A stretch of DNA of 52,075 nt. Source: Fischerella sp. PCC 9431. GTDB taxonomy: Bacteria > Cyanobacteriota > Cyanobacteriia > Cyanobacteriales > Nostocaceae. Each line of letters begins with the position of its first letter. Position 1 is the stretch's first letter. This document shows positions 36,635-45,078 of this stretch, piece after piece. A program made the position numbers and the translations under genes. The notes beneath the pieces were generated by a model. The model was given only the letters and a program-made list of their open reading frames with translations. It was not told where the DNA came from and did not search any database. Location: assembly GCF_000447295.1 (NCBI RefSeq), contig NZ_KE650771.1, forward strand, positions 4,977,424 to 5,029,498. The letters are read 5' to 3'.

Positions 36635-37081
36635 ATGGGTTTATTCGACAAAATGTCCGGTACACAAAGCCAAGTTCAAAACGCATTCACTCCAGCAGAA
36701 GCATTTGCCGCTATTACTCTGGCAGCAACAGCCTCAGACGGTTATCTTTCTGAAGAGGAGGCGCGTGCTATCTCATCTACACTGTCTCGCATGAGACTTT
36801 TCCGAAGTTATTCTCACGATGTCATGATGAGAATGTTTGAGAAACTTCTGGGAATTTTAAAGAGCGAGGGTATTGACTTTTTATTTAATGCTGCTAAGGA
36901 TTCTCTACCACATGATTTGCGGGAAGCGGCTTTTGCAGTAGCCACCGACTTAGTATTAGCTGATGGGGTCGTTTTCCAGGAAGAGCGAGACTTTTTGAAT
37001 GATTTATACCAAGCTTTAGGCATCTCCAGTGATATCGCCACACAAATTGTGCAAGTGATGTTGATTAAAAATAGGGGATAG
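36635..37081 (+). CDS. TerB-like (tellurite-resistance family) protein
   Basis: A 148-aa soluble all-helical protein. The two acidic, possibly metal-binding motifs of the TerB fold are visible: ATASDGYLSEEEARAI (residues about 31-46) and LVLADGVVFQEERDFLNDLY (about 109-128). The middle FEKLLGILKSEGIDFLFNAAKDSLPHDLREAA links the two halves. TerB-like domains occur in stress and membrane-associated systems; the tellurite label does not imply that function here, since no other ter genes are present. ATG at 36635, preceded by AAAGGAG about 12 bp upstream. Confidence 0.85.
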   Translation: MGLFDKMSGTQSQVQNAFTPAEAFAAITLAATASDGYLSEEEARAISSTLSRMRLFRSYSHDVMMRMFEKLLGILKSEGIDFLFNAAKDSLPHDLREAAFAVATDLVLADGVVFQEERDFLNDLYQALGISSDIATQIVQVMLIKNRG

Positions 37082-37248
37082 TTTCAGCCATACATTTAAA
37101 CATCACTGTCTCAATGAAGAATAGGGGACGCTGTTTATATTTTTCTACTCACAGTCAACAATCTGCTTTTGCGATCGCTCTGCTGATGATCTCTATTTTG
37201 AGGGTATTTCTGGGCGATCGCTCAAAATAATTATATTTACTTATTTAC

Positions 37249-37899
37249 TTACATCTCGACAGGATGCTGTCCGTAGAATGGAAGTGCTTCTGACCAACGA
37301 ACACGCTTTCCTGCTTGCCATTCCAGATACGCTAGCTGCAAAATGCTTGTCACTGTCGCAGCTAATTCTGATTTTGCTTCAACTAGCTGATAATCACTAT
37401 TCCAGGTTGCTAACTTTTTCTGCCATGCTTCTGGTGTGAAGACAGTATCTGGTAATAAAGCTTGGAGTCCCGAACCATCAGCTGTAAGTTGATAAATAGC
37501 AGCAAAAATTTGACCCCTTTGTGCTGGCATTTGTACAGCAATTACACTTTTGTTTGCTTGTGACAAAGCTACTGCTGCCAATGTGGAGATAGCAAATACA
37601 GGAATATCTAACTGTTGTCCCAAAGTCCTAGCAGCAACCACCCCAATACGAGTTCCAGTAAAACCACCCGGTCCCTTAGCTACAGCAATAAAAGCCAAGT
37701 CTACCCAAGTTTGGGGTTTAATAAATTCTATTAAGTATTGATGCATAAAGCTGGATAATTCACGTTCCAAGTTCCAGATAGCAGAACGTGCATCTCCAGC
37801 AAAGTTACTAATTGCCAAACCCAATTCAGGGGTTGTAGTGTGCAACGCTAATCCGTATCGTTTCAGGTCGAGATCTTCCAAATTCAGTAAACAAAGCAA
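37249..37899 (-). CDS. tsaB: tRNA threonylcarbamoyladenosine biosynthesis protein TsaB
   Basis: A 216-aa member of the TsaB/YeaZ family, the partner of TsaD in making the t6A37 modification of ANN-decoding tRNAs. Family blocks are YGLALHTTTPELGLAIS (residues about 15-31), AVAKGPGGFTGTRIGVVAARTLGQ (about 73-96) and ISTLAAVA. The protein lacks the full metal/ATP site of TsaD, as expected. The start is uncertain: the frame opens with TTG codons at 37899 and 37881 and no ATG precedes the conserved part. It lies 100 bp downstream of recA on the same strand. Confidence 0.9.
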   Translation of the reverse strand: MLCLLNLEDLDLKRYGLALHTTTPELGLAISNFAGDARSAIWNLERELSSFMHQYLIEFIKPQTWVDLAFIAVAKGPGGFTGTRIGVVAARTLGQQLDIPVFAISTLAAVALSQANKSVIAVQMPAQRGQIFAAIYQLTADGSGLQALLPDTVFTPEAWQKKLATWNSDYQLVEAKSELAATVTSILQLAYLEWQAGKRVRWSEALPFYGQHPVEM

Positions 37900-37931
37900 A
37901 TAACTTGATTTATTTTACCAGGCGTTAAGCG

Positions 37932-37957
37932 TAGAGATGTGCTGAGGCACATCTCTA
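37932..37957 (-). terminator. perfect hairpin downstream of recA
   Basis: TAGAGATGTGC (37932-37942) and GCACATCTCTA (37947-37957) form an 11-bp perfect stem with a TGAG loop, 43 bp after the recA stop and before tsaB. There is no long T-run on the recA side, so it may stabilise or attenuate rather than fully terminate. Related TAGAGACG palindromes occur at 49255. Confidence 0.5.
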
Positions 37958-37999
37958 TGACTAACGACTAAATACTAACTAGTAAATAAACAACAAATT

Positions 38000-39076
38000 T
38001 TATTCCTCTTCAGCATCATCCATATCTTCGTCTTCGTCCTCGTTTGTTTTGCTGACAGAGTTAGCGGAAACAACAGCTCCTTTTTCTAATTTTTCGCGTA
38101 CTAGCTGCTTAATTTGTTCAGCAAATTCTGTCTTTTCTTCTAAGTACTTAATGGCGTTATCTCGACCTTGGGAAATGTTGTCGCCATTGTAGCTATACCA
38201 TGCTCCCTTACGGTTGATGACACCAGTTTCTTCTGCCAAATCCACAAGACAACCCAAGGTAGAAATACCTCTACCAAAAATGATGTCAAATTCTGCAATT
38301 CTAAAAGGTGGCGCGACTTTATTTTTCGCAACTTTGACTTTGACACGGTTACCAAATTCCTCGGTTCCTTTTTTCAAGGTTTGAATCCGGCGGATATCTA
38401 AGCGTACTGAAGCATAATATTTCAGTGCATTACCACCAGTTGTAGTTTCCGGGTTTCCGTAGCTGATACCAATTTTTTGTCGTAACTGGTTGAGGAAAAT
38501 AACTGTGCAGCCAGATTTACCAATGTTACCAGTAATTTTACGGAGAGCTTGGCTCATCAATCTTGCCTGAAGACCAACGTGAGCATCGCCCATATCGCCT
38601 TCAATTTCTGCACGAGGAACTAAGGCTGCTACCGAGTCAATAACGACTATATCTACTGCTGCTGAACGAACGAGTTGATCAACAATTTCTAATGCTGATT
38701 CTCCTGTATCTGGTTGAGAAACCAATAAGTTTTCTGTATCTACACCTAAAGCTGCGGCGTAGGTAGGATCTAGGGCGTGTTCAGCGTCAACATAGGCAGC
38801 AATTCCACCGTTTTTTTGCACTTCTGCAACAGCGTGTAATGCTAATGTGGTTTTCCCTGAGCTTTCTGGCCCATATATTTCAATCACTCGACCTTTGGGT
38901 AAACCGCCGCCTAAAGCCAAATCTAAAGTTAGCGCCCCACTAGAGATGGTTTCTACCCGCATCCGGGTGGCGTCGCCCAAGCGCATGATTGTTCCTTTGC
39001 CAAAAGTCCGCTCAATTTGGTTGAGTACCATGTTGAGCGCTTTTTGCTTGCCAGCATTATCAGTATTAACAGCCAT
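38000..39076 (-). CDS. recA: recombinase A
   Basis: A 358-aa RecA with Walker A GPESSGKT (69-76), [10 protein letters not shown] (Walker B), the LNQLRQKIG segment and the ATTGGNAL-type loop ([21 protein letters not shown] region). The C-terminal tail is acidic ([14 protein letters not shown]), as in other RecA proteins. It drives homologous strand exchange and stimulates LexA self-cleavage. The ATG at 39076 is preceded by TAGGA-like sequence. A 14-bp site close to the cyanobacterial LexA consensus lies 51-64 bp upstream. Confidence 0.98.
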   Translation of the reverse strand: MAVNTDNAGKQKALNMVLNQIERTFGKGTIMRLGDATRMRVETISSGALTLDLALGGGLPKGRVIEIYGPESSGKTTLALHAVAEVQKNGGIAAYVDAEHALDPTYAAALGVDTENLLVSQPDTGESALEIVDQLVRSAAVDIVVIDSVAALVPRAEIEGDMGDAHVGLQARLMSQALRKITGNIGKSGCTVIFLNQLRQKIGISYGNPETTTGGNALKYYASVRLDIRRIQTLKKGTEEFGNRVKVKVAKNKVAPPFRIAEFDIIFGRGISTLGCLVDLAEETGVINRKGAWYSYNGDNISQGRDNAIKYLEEKTEFAEQIKQLVREKLEKGAVVSANSVSKTNEDEDEDMDDAEEE

Positions 39077-39126
39077 TCCTACCTCTATATATATGGATTT
39101 AGGGAGTGTTGCTTGGGAAGTTTTAT

Positions 39127-39140
39127 AGAACAGATATACT
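39127..39140 (-). promoter_or_regulatory. candidate LexA box upstream of recA
   Basis: Read toward recA the site is AGTATATCTGTTCT. The cyanobacterial LexA consensus is RGTACNNNDGTWCB; this matches except for T instead of C at the fifth position, and it is flanked by T-A-G/C-T-A symmetry (TAG...CTA). Location 51-64 bp before the start codon suits SOS-type control of recA. LexA in some cyanobacteria has other roles, so control of recA is not certain. Confidence 0.5.
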
Positions 39141-39334
39141 ATTTTGACATTTTTCTGTGGCTAGTCGCTACATAGTGCGAACTACTCTATTTTGGTTATT
39201 ATGCAGTATGTATCAGCTATGCGCCTGGTCAAGCGCTACTATAGGCATATTTTTACGTTTGTTTACAAGACATTGGTTGATTCTCGTGAATGACTTGAAA
39301 AAGGGGTGTAAGGGAACACCAAAAAATCAATTAT

Positions 39335-39364
39335 CTAAAATCTAAAATGCAAAATCCAAAATCG
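39335..39364. repeat. CTAAAAT/CCAAAAT heptamer repeat before xseA
   Basis: Four heptamers (CTAAAAT, CTAAAAT, GCAAAAT, CCAAAAT) end one base before the xseA ATG. They occupy the place of the ribosome binding site, so xseA lacks a Shine-Dalgarno sequence. Confidence 0.88.
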
Positions 39365-39365
39365 A

Positions 39366-40613
39366 ATGAGTACTGATTTTACTGAGTTTGTGATTCCTGA
39401 TACAGCTGTTACCGTTGCTGGTTTGACTGATTACATTCGTCTGCTCCTAGAAGAAGATCAGCAATTACGGCAAGTTTGGGTAATTGGAGAAGTTTCTAGT
39501 GCTAACAATCATCGTAGTGGTTTATTTTTTACACTGCAAGACCCGGAGCATGGAGCAGCAATTAAATGTGTGGTGTGGAATGGGCAATTGCCTAAACTGA
39601 TGCAAAGACCGACTGTGGGCGAGCAGTTAATTATTTTAGGTAGTATCCGAGTATACCCTGCACGCGGTGAATATCAGCTTTCTGTTTGGCAAGCTTTACC
39701 TGCTGGTGTGGGTTTGCAGGCGTTGCGTTATCAACAACTGCGAAACCGTTTAGAAGCAGAAGGATTATTCGATCTACAAAGAAAGCGATCGCTTCCACTT
39801 CATCCTCAAATTATTGCTGTTGTCACTTCACCGACTGCTGCTGCTTGGGGTGACATCCAAAAGACTTTGAGACACAGATATCCAGGTTTACATGTTTTAT
39901 TTTCTCCCGCCACAGTCCAGGGTGAGCAAGCACCAGAGTCTATTGTCAAGGCAATTGAACGGGTTGAACGTGATGGACGGGCTGAGGTGTTAATTTTATC
40001 ACGAGGAGGGGGTGCTGTTGAGGAATTAGCTTGTTTTAATGATGAGCGGGTGGTGCGAGCAGTCGCTAATTGTGCTATCCCTGTGATTACTGGGATTGGA
40101 CATCAAAGGGATGAGTCTTTGGTGGATTTAGTTGCAGATGAGAATGTACATACTCCAACTGCGGCGGCGGAACGAGTTGTTCCGGCTCTAGCAGATCTAT
40201 ATAATCAGCATCAACAGCGAGCTGTAATTTTACAGCAGGTTGTGCAAGGGAAGTTAACAACAGCTGAAAATCAACTGCAAGGATTCGGGGAACGTTTGCA
40301 GCGTCTAGGCTTGGATAAGCAAATACAGCAACAGATGCGGATGCTGGTTTGGCAACGTCAGAAATTAATGCAAATCACATCTGGTAAACTACAACAAGCA
40401 ACTCAGCATTTAGAAATGTTACGACAGAAGCTGACAACTCTTGATCCGAAAGCTGTATTACAACGTGGTTACGCAGTGGTGAGACAAGAGAATGGGATGA
40501 TTGTTCGCAATGCAACTGAGTTAGCTACGGGTCAAGAGTTGGTCATACAGTTGGGACGGGGTGAGGTTAAAGTCAGGGTGACGGAAGTAGAAGACAAAAC
40601 AATTAAAAATTAA
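39366..40613 (+). CDS. xseA: exodeoxyribonuclease VII large subunit
   Basis: A 415-aa protein. The N-terminal OB-fold (about residues 15-115: VAGLTDYIRLLLEEDQQLRQ, VWVIGEVSSANNHRSGLFFTL) is followed by the catalytic domain with AVVTSPTAAAWGDI, LILSRGGGAVEELACFND, VITGIGHQRDESLVDLVAD and HTPTAAAE, then a long coiled-coil C-terminal part. With XseB it degrades single-stranded DNA. The stop codon lies inside an ATTAAAA heptamer array, which encodes the last residues (TIKN). xseB follows after 22 bp, so the two are one transcript. Confidence 0.96.
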   Translation: MSTDFTEFVIPDTAVTVAGLTDYIRLLLEEDQQLRQVWVIGEVSSANNHRSGLFFTLQDPEHGAAIKCVVWNGQLPKLMQRPTVGEQLIILGSIRVYPARGEYQLSVWQALPAGVGLQALRYQQLRNRLEAEGLFDLQRKRSLPLHPQIIAVVTSPTAAAWGDIQKTLRHRYPGLHVLFSPATVQGEQAPESIVKAIERVERDGRAEVLILSRGGGAVEELACFNDERVVRAVANCAIPVITGIGHQRDESLVDLVADENVHTPTAAAERVVPALADLYNQHQQRAVILQQVVQGKLTTAENQLQGFGERLQRLGLDKQIQQQMRMLVWQRQKLMQITSGKLQQATQHLEMLRQKLTTLDPKAVLQRGYAVVRQENGMIVRNATELATGQELVIQLGRGEVKVRVTEVEDKTIKN

Positions 40614-40625
40614 AAATTAAAAATT
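40602..40625. repeat. ATTAAAA heptamer repeat across the xseA stop
   Basis: Three full ATTAAAA copies plus a partial one, overlapping the last codons of xseA and reaching to 11 bp before the xseB ATG. Same unit as at 2603-2633. Confidence 0.88.
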
Positions 40626-40635
40626 GGTAAGATTG

Positions 40636-40875
40636 ATGGCTAGACGTGCTAACTCTTCTAATTCTAAGTCTGTAGAAATAGAAGTTTGGAATTATGAGGC
40701 AAAGGTTGCTGAGATTGAAGGTATTATCGCTCGGATTGAGTCTGGCGAGTTGGATTTGGCTGATGTGTTTGAGCAATTTGCTAAGGCTGTTGAGTATTTG
40801 GGTGAGTGCGAAAGTTTTTTACAACAGCGACAGCAGCAAGTAGATTTGTTGATTGAAACTTTGAATGATAAATAG
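40636..40875 (+). CDS. xseB: exodeoxyribonuclease VII small subunit
   Basis: A 79-aa protein from the ATG at 40636 ([10 protein letters not shown]). The XseB core [20 protein letters not shown] and [20 protein letters not shown] makes the two-helix hairpin that packs along the large subunit's coiled coil. Length is normal. It lies directly after xseA and is presumably translated from the same message. Confidence 0.93.
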   Translation: MARRANSSNSKSVEIEVWNYEAKVAEIEGIIARIESGELDLADVFEQFAKAVEYLGECESFLQQRQQQVDLLIETLNDK

Positions 40876-40902
40876 TTAGCGATCGCACTGTCTTGTTTTC
40901 AA

Positions 40903-41076
40903 TCAACTGTTTGTAGAGAATGTTGTAATTATTGATACTGGCTGTTCTGCTTCACTGATGGGAGCAGGTTTCATTTCGCCGCGAAAATCGATGATTTGGA
41001 CGAGGAGTAGGTAGGCGATCGCTATAATTATGGAGAAAACACCTGTCACAATTGCAACAATTTTTGAACTATTCAT
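40903..41076 (-). CDS. 57-aa small membrane protein
   Basis: The minus strand has an ATG at 41076 and TGA at 40903-40905. The product starts MNSSKIVAIVTGVFSIIIAI, continues AYLLLVQIIDFRGEMKPAPI and ends in a polar tail. One transmembrane helix spans about residues 5-27, followed by the motif LVQIIDFRGEM. Proteins of this size and pattern occur in many cyanobacterial genomes as conserved hypotheticals. Convergent with xseB. Function unknown. Confidence 0.65.
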   Translation of the reverse strand: MNSSKIVAIVTGVFSIIIAIAYLLLVQIIDFRGEMKPAPISEAEQPVSIITTFSTNS

Positions 41077-41199
41077 CTGTATTCCTAGATGTGAAATGAG
41101 AACTAGAGAGTACTTCTTTAAGAGTTCTATTTTCTACTAAGTAGCTAATGACAAACGACGAACTCTACGAGTCAGCTTGACTTGTGTTGCTCTACTTAA

Positions 41200-42204
41200 T
41201 TATGATATTACACCGAATTTCTCTTTTGTGTTAATCAAAAATTGACTAAGTGACTTGATCCGTTTTTTTATAGACGACAGCAAAAAGAAAATTCTTTCTG
41301 TGTGTCTAAATCCCAAAATATTTTGAATTAAGTTATATGTGATGCGTTTACTTTGATGCTTAAAATCAGGGGATAAGATTAAGGTTTTTTCCAGAAAATG
41401 CAGGTACATCGAATAGTCTACTTTTAACGATTCTCGTGCCAATTCAAAATAAGATAAAGCTAAGGCACAACGATATTTCATTGTCAATTTGTTTGACTGT
41501 GTTAGCCATTTTTGGGCTTTTTGTAGTACCAAACTTTGGCATTCTATCCAACGAGATTTACTAAAAGTAGAAACTGTGACATTACCATATCTTCTATAAA
41601 CTGCATAGCAACCTGGCTGATATCCTACTTTTGCACCACTCATGACTACTGATAAGAAAAAGTCTCGATCTTGTGCAGCTAACAAGTTTTCATCCCATCC
41701 ACTACTATTTTCAACTGCACTTCTTCTGTAAAGCAATGAAGCGACAGCAGTCCACCAATTCGCTAGTAGAGATTCAAGGACATCAGTTTGCATTTTCGCT
41801 ATTTGTATGGGGCCTAAAAAACTTGTTCCGTCTGGATAATGGTGTTTATATCTCCAATCACCATAAACAACATCGCCTCCTGTTGCTTCTAAAAAATCTA
41901 CTTGTCTAGCAATTTTTTCAGGTAAGATATAGTCGTCTGCATCTAAGTACTGGATATACTCTCCTTGTGATAGACGAAAGGCATAATTTCGGACATGGTT
42001 TCCACCTTGATGAGGTAAGCTTTTCCAGATAACTTGATTGCCATAAGTTTTGATAATTTCTAAGGAATTATCAGTTGAACCATCATCGATCACAAGAATT
42101 TCGAGGTTGGGATATGTTTGTTGTAAGCAGCTATCAATTGCTTCTTTTAACCATCTTTCTGCGTTAAAACAAGGAATGATTACTGAGACAAGTTTTGATG
42201 ACAT
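41200..42204 (-). CDS. GT2-family glycosyltransferase
   Basis: A 334-aa GT-A fold glycosyltransferase: SVIIPCFNAERWLKEAIDS at the N-terminus, VIDDGSTDNS (about 38-47), and the metal-binding DAD at 88-90 (QYLDADD). AAQDRDFFLSVV in the second half matches the acceptor-side ED-type motif. The C-terminal 100 residues are basic and helical. It probably adds a sugar to a surface polysaccharide or glycolipid. It is the last gene of the glycan cluster in transcription order and is separated from the ATPase gene by 577 bp, so it may have its own promoter. Sugar donor unknown. Confidence 0.92.
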   Translation of the reverse strand: MSSKLVSVIIPCFNAERWLKEAIDSCLQQTYPNLEILVIDDGSTDNSLEIIKTYGNQVIWKSLPHQGGNHVRNYAFRLSQGEYIQYLDADDYILPEKIARQVDFLEATGGDVVYGDWRYKHHYPDGTSFLGPIQIAKMQTDVLESLLANWWTAVASLLYRRSAVENSSGWDENLLAAQDRDFFLSVVMSGAKVGYQPGCYAVYRRYGNVTVSTFSKSRWIECQSLVLQKAQKWLTQSNKLTMKYRCALALSYFELARESLKVDYSMYLHFLEKTLILSPDFKHQSKRITYNLIQNILGFRHTERIFFLLSSIKKRIKSLSQFLINTKEKFGVIS

Positions 42205-42781
42205 TTGTATTTAACTCTGTGTGTTGTAAAAGATTCAGAAATAGATCATTGTTAACATATAAATCGGATATTTTCAGGAGATATGCAACTTGATTAGTAT
42301 TTTTAATCTAATAAATAGTTCAAATTAACAAGTAAAAATTATTCCAAAAAAAATTTTTTCTGAAAAATACTCAGTGCAATTATGTTTACTCACAATCTTG
42401 TGTATAGTAAATTTTTATGAATATTTGTGAACAACAAAATACAAACTATTGGAAAATTTAATATTAGACATTTGTAAGCAATTCAAAATTTACCCATGCA
42501 AAAATGGAATCACTCTTATTACACCTTTACATTCCACACCCATTTTCAAAACAATGATGGTGTGCAGATTAGAAATTAATACTTCTCGGATAAGCACGCT
42601 TCTTCTTTATTCTTTTCTGAGAAAAAGGTAAGGATAAAGATTGAAATTAATACTAATTTGAAAAATGATTGGACAGATGGATTTTTACAACCCAGATGCA
42701 GAATTCTCAATCCAAAATCAAAAATCCAAAATAGTATAAGCCTTTATCCTTTCCTTTTACTTCTTAACCGAGAAGTATTGA
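42205..42781. other. intergenic region inside the glycan cluster
   Basis: 577 bp without a credible gene. AATACTTCTCGG (about 42580-42591) and CCGAGAAGTATT (about 42768-42779) form a perfect 12-bp inverted repeat about 190 bp apart. Between them, at 42708-42733, lies a CCAAAATC-type heptamer repeat. The unit sits just downstream of the ABC ATPase gene. Confidence 0.6.
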
Positions 42782-44065
42782 TTAGTTTACAACTTTCCAT
42801 TGTCGGGGTTGATAAAACAAAGATTGATTAGTAATTGTATTGGCTTTGACTGTAAATCTAAAAGATTCAACTGCATCAAAGGAGTAAGCACCTTCTTTGA
42901 TAAAAACTTTAGCATTGTATACACCAGGATTCAAGCAACAAAAAGGCATATACATTTGTAATTCATTTTTTCCTGGTAGAACTCTTAAAGAATTATTGTC
43001 GCTGGCTGCTGTTAGATATAAGATGCGACCATTTTCTCCGCCAATATCTGTAATTGTGACACAGAGATTAGCGTTATTTACTCTGCGATGTGCTTTGCAT
43101 TCCACGCACAAAGAAGCAGATACACCACTTATCGGTGTTTCTACAAAATTTCCTTGCTCATCTTTAAAATATACAGAAGTAATATCTATACCTGTACTTT
43201 CATTCTCAGATTTTTCTGGTAAAACCAAGTAACCTGTAGATTTTTCTGTACCAGCTAGACATAAATCTTCTTCGTATTTACGAACAACAGTATCTATATC
43301 GCCAGCAGAAATCAATCTCCCTTTTGATATATAAACTGCTGAATTACAGACATTCAAAATTGCTGGAGGATTATGGGAGACTAAGATAAAAGCAGTGCCA
43401 TGTTCTCGAAGTTTAGCCAGTTGACGATGGCATTTCATTCTAAACTTGATATCACCAACAGCTAATACTTCATCAATCAGTAAAATATCAGGTTCAATAT
43501 GCACAGCGCAAGCAAATCCTAGTCTTGCAGCCATCCCAGAACTATAAGTTTGTACAGGTGCATCAATAGCATCGGCAATTTCAGCAAAGTCTATGACATC
43601 CTGCAATTTATGGTCAATTTCTTTTGTAGATAGACCCAGGATAGACATATTAGCATAAATATTTTCTCGCCCTGTCAAAATCGGATTAAAGCCTGCTCCT
43701 AAAGCAATCAATGGTGCTATTCGACCTCTGACTTTGACTCTGCCAGTATCAGGCTTAATCAAGCCACTAATAATACGGAGCATTGTACTTTTACCAGCTC
43801 CATTTGACCCGATTAATGCTAATGCTTCTCCCCGACGGAGTTGAAAGTTAATATCTTTGAGCGCCCAAAATTCTTTTGGTCTTAGGGAATCGCTTTTTCG
43901 ATTCACACCAAACAATTCTGTGGTAATATCTTGAACACCGTATAACAAAGATTTTTTTAAATTTCTACAAAACTTTTTAGATACATTCTCTACTGAAATC
44001 ACGACTTCAGTATCTTCTTGAATCTGAGTATAGGAAATTTTTTCGATTAAATCTGTCATAATCAT
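42782..44065 (-). CDS. ABC transporter ATPase of a polysaccharide exporter (Wzt/TagH-like)
   Basis: A 427-aa protein. The nucleotide-binding domain (about residues 25-265) has Walker A GSNGAGKST (86-94), the signature YSSGM (174-178) and Walker B ILLIDE (194-199). An additional C-terminal domain (about 285-427, beta-rich, FVETPISGVSASLCVECK ... YNAKVFIKEGAYSF) resembles the Wzt C-terminal domain that binds the glycan cargo before export. Its ATG overlaps the stop of the permease gene in an ATGA arrangement, so the two are translationally coupled. Together they form the exporter. Confidence 0.94.
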   Translation of the reverse strand: MIMTDLIEKISYTQIQEDTEVVISVENVSKKFCRNLKKSLLYGVQDITTELFGVNRKSDSLRPKEFWALKDINFQLRRGEALALIGSNGAGKSTMLRIISGLIKPDTGRVKVRGRIAPLIALGAGFNPILTGRENIYANMSILGLSTKEIDHKLQDVIDFAEIADAIDAPVQTYSSGMAARLGFACAVHIEPDILLIDEVLAVGDIKFRMKCHRQLAKLREHGTAFILVSHNPPAILNVCNSAVYISKGRLISAGDIDTVVRKYEEDLCLAGTEKSTGYLVLPEKSENESTGIDITSVYFKDEQGNFVETPISGVSASLCVECKAHRRVNNANLCVTITDIGGENGRILYLTAASDNNSLRVLPGKNELQMYMPFCCLNPGVYNAKVFIKEGAYSFDAVESFRFTVKANTITNQSLFYQPRQWKVVN

Positions 44066-44961
44066 GAACTAACTCTTTCTACTACGAAAGGCATAGCTAG
44101 ACGAAATGTAATCCAAGTGAGTAGTAAACCGATAATCGTAATTCCACTAACTACCCAAAATCCTAAAGGTTCTGATACTATGCCTGTGGTTGCTAACTCT
44201 CTAGTTGTAACTAATAAAGGAGTAACAGGGTTAAGCTTTACTAAAAATCTAAATATTCCCTCACTAGGAATTTCATAGACTACTGGTGTTAAAAACAGCC
44301 AAAAACCTGTGATTAAAGTTAATCCTTTAGACACATCTTGATATAAAATTCCGAAAGGAGCTAACAAAATACCGATGAATGTTCCGAGTAAAACTAAGTG
44401 AATTAATGAAACTGGCGTTAAAATCACTGTCCAACTTACGGAAACACGAAAAAAGATAAATAAGGCAACGATCAAAATTACTTTAATGGCAAAATTAAAA
44501 AACACTTCGCCAAGCTTTGCCAAAATTAGGGCTTCGCGGGGAAAATTAACTCTGGCTAGCATCGGTTTAGCAACTGTTACTGCTTGTAGAGGCCCATTTA
44601 ACGCTTCCACAAATGTTTGCCATAAAGCAGTACTAAACATGACGTAAGCTGGATAGGGTATATCTGTTTTCCCGACATTTATGACTTGGGCATTATTAGC
44701 AAGAGTAAAGCTAATTGCCATGACAATTGGGGGTAAAAAGGCCCAGATAATTCCTAAAAATGATTGACGGTATTGGGCGCTGAGATCGCGGATCATGAGT
44801 CGCCAAGCGAGTTCACGAGAAGCGAGTAAGTCTCGCCACATCTGTTGGAATAATCGGAGGGGGTGTTTCAGGCTACTTTCTGGTGTATGAATAACCACCT
44901 CATGTAGCTGAGATTTTGAACGCCTGTTATGCTTCAAAGTTTTCACTCCACTACACTGCAT
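44062..44961 (-). CDS. ABC-2 type permease of a polysaccharide exporter (Wzm-like)
   Basis: A 299-aa membrane protein from the ATG at 44961, with AGGGA upstream; a GTG at 44979 is the alternative. The segment WRDLLASRELAWRLMIRDLSAQYRQSFLGIIW (about residues 40-72) is the conserved entry to ABC-2 polysaccharide exporters. Six membrane helices follow, and the C-terminal part carries FLTPVVYEIP and LVKLNPVTPLL. It forms the channel for a lipid-linked glycan with the ATPase encoded next. Four-base overlap with the ATPase gene. Confidence 0.94.
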   Translation of the reverse strand: MQCSGVKTLKHNRRSKSQLHEVVIHTPESSLKHPLRLFQQMWRDLLASRELAWRLMIRDLSAQYRQSFLGIIWAFLPPIVMAISFTLANNAQVINVGKTDIPYPAYVMFSTALWQTFVEALNGPLQAVTVAKPMLARVNFPREALILAKLGEVFFNFAIKVILIVALFIFFRVSVSWTVILTPVSLIHLVLLGTFIGILLAPFGILYQDVSKGLTLITGFWLFLTPVVYEIPSEGIFRFLVKLNPVTPLLVTTRELATTGIVSEPLGFWVVSGITIIGLLLTWITFRLAMPFVVERVSS

Positions 44962-45078
44962 ATATATATTTCCCTGCACAAGTAAGTGTTTTCCACTACC
45001 TTATGACTGAGGTATTCTCAGTCATGAGGGTGTGATCCGGGAAAATTGTATTTTTATTTACTGAACAATAAAAAAAGA

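Noticed and set aside
42449-42631. 60-codon plus-strand frame in the glycan cluster spacer
   Set aside because: No ribosome binding site or recognisable similarity, and it crosses one arm of an inverted repeat.
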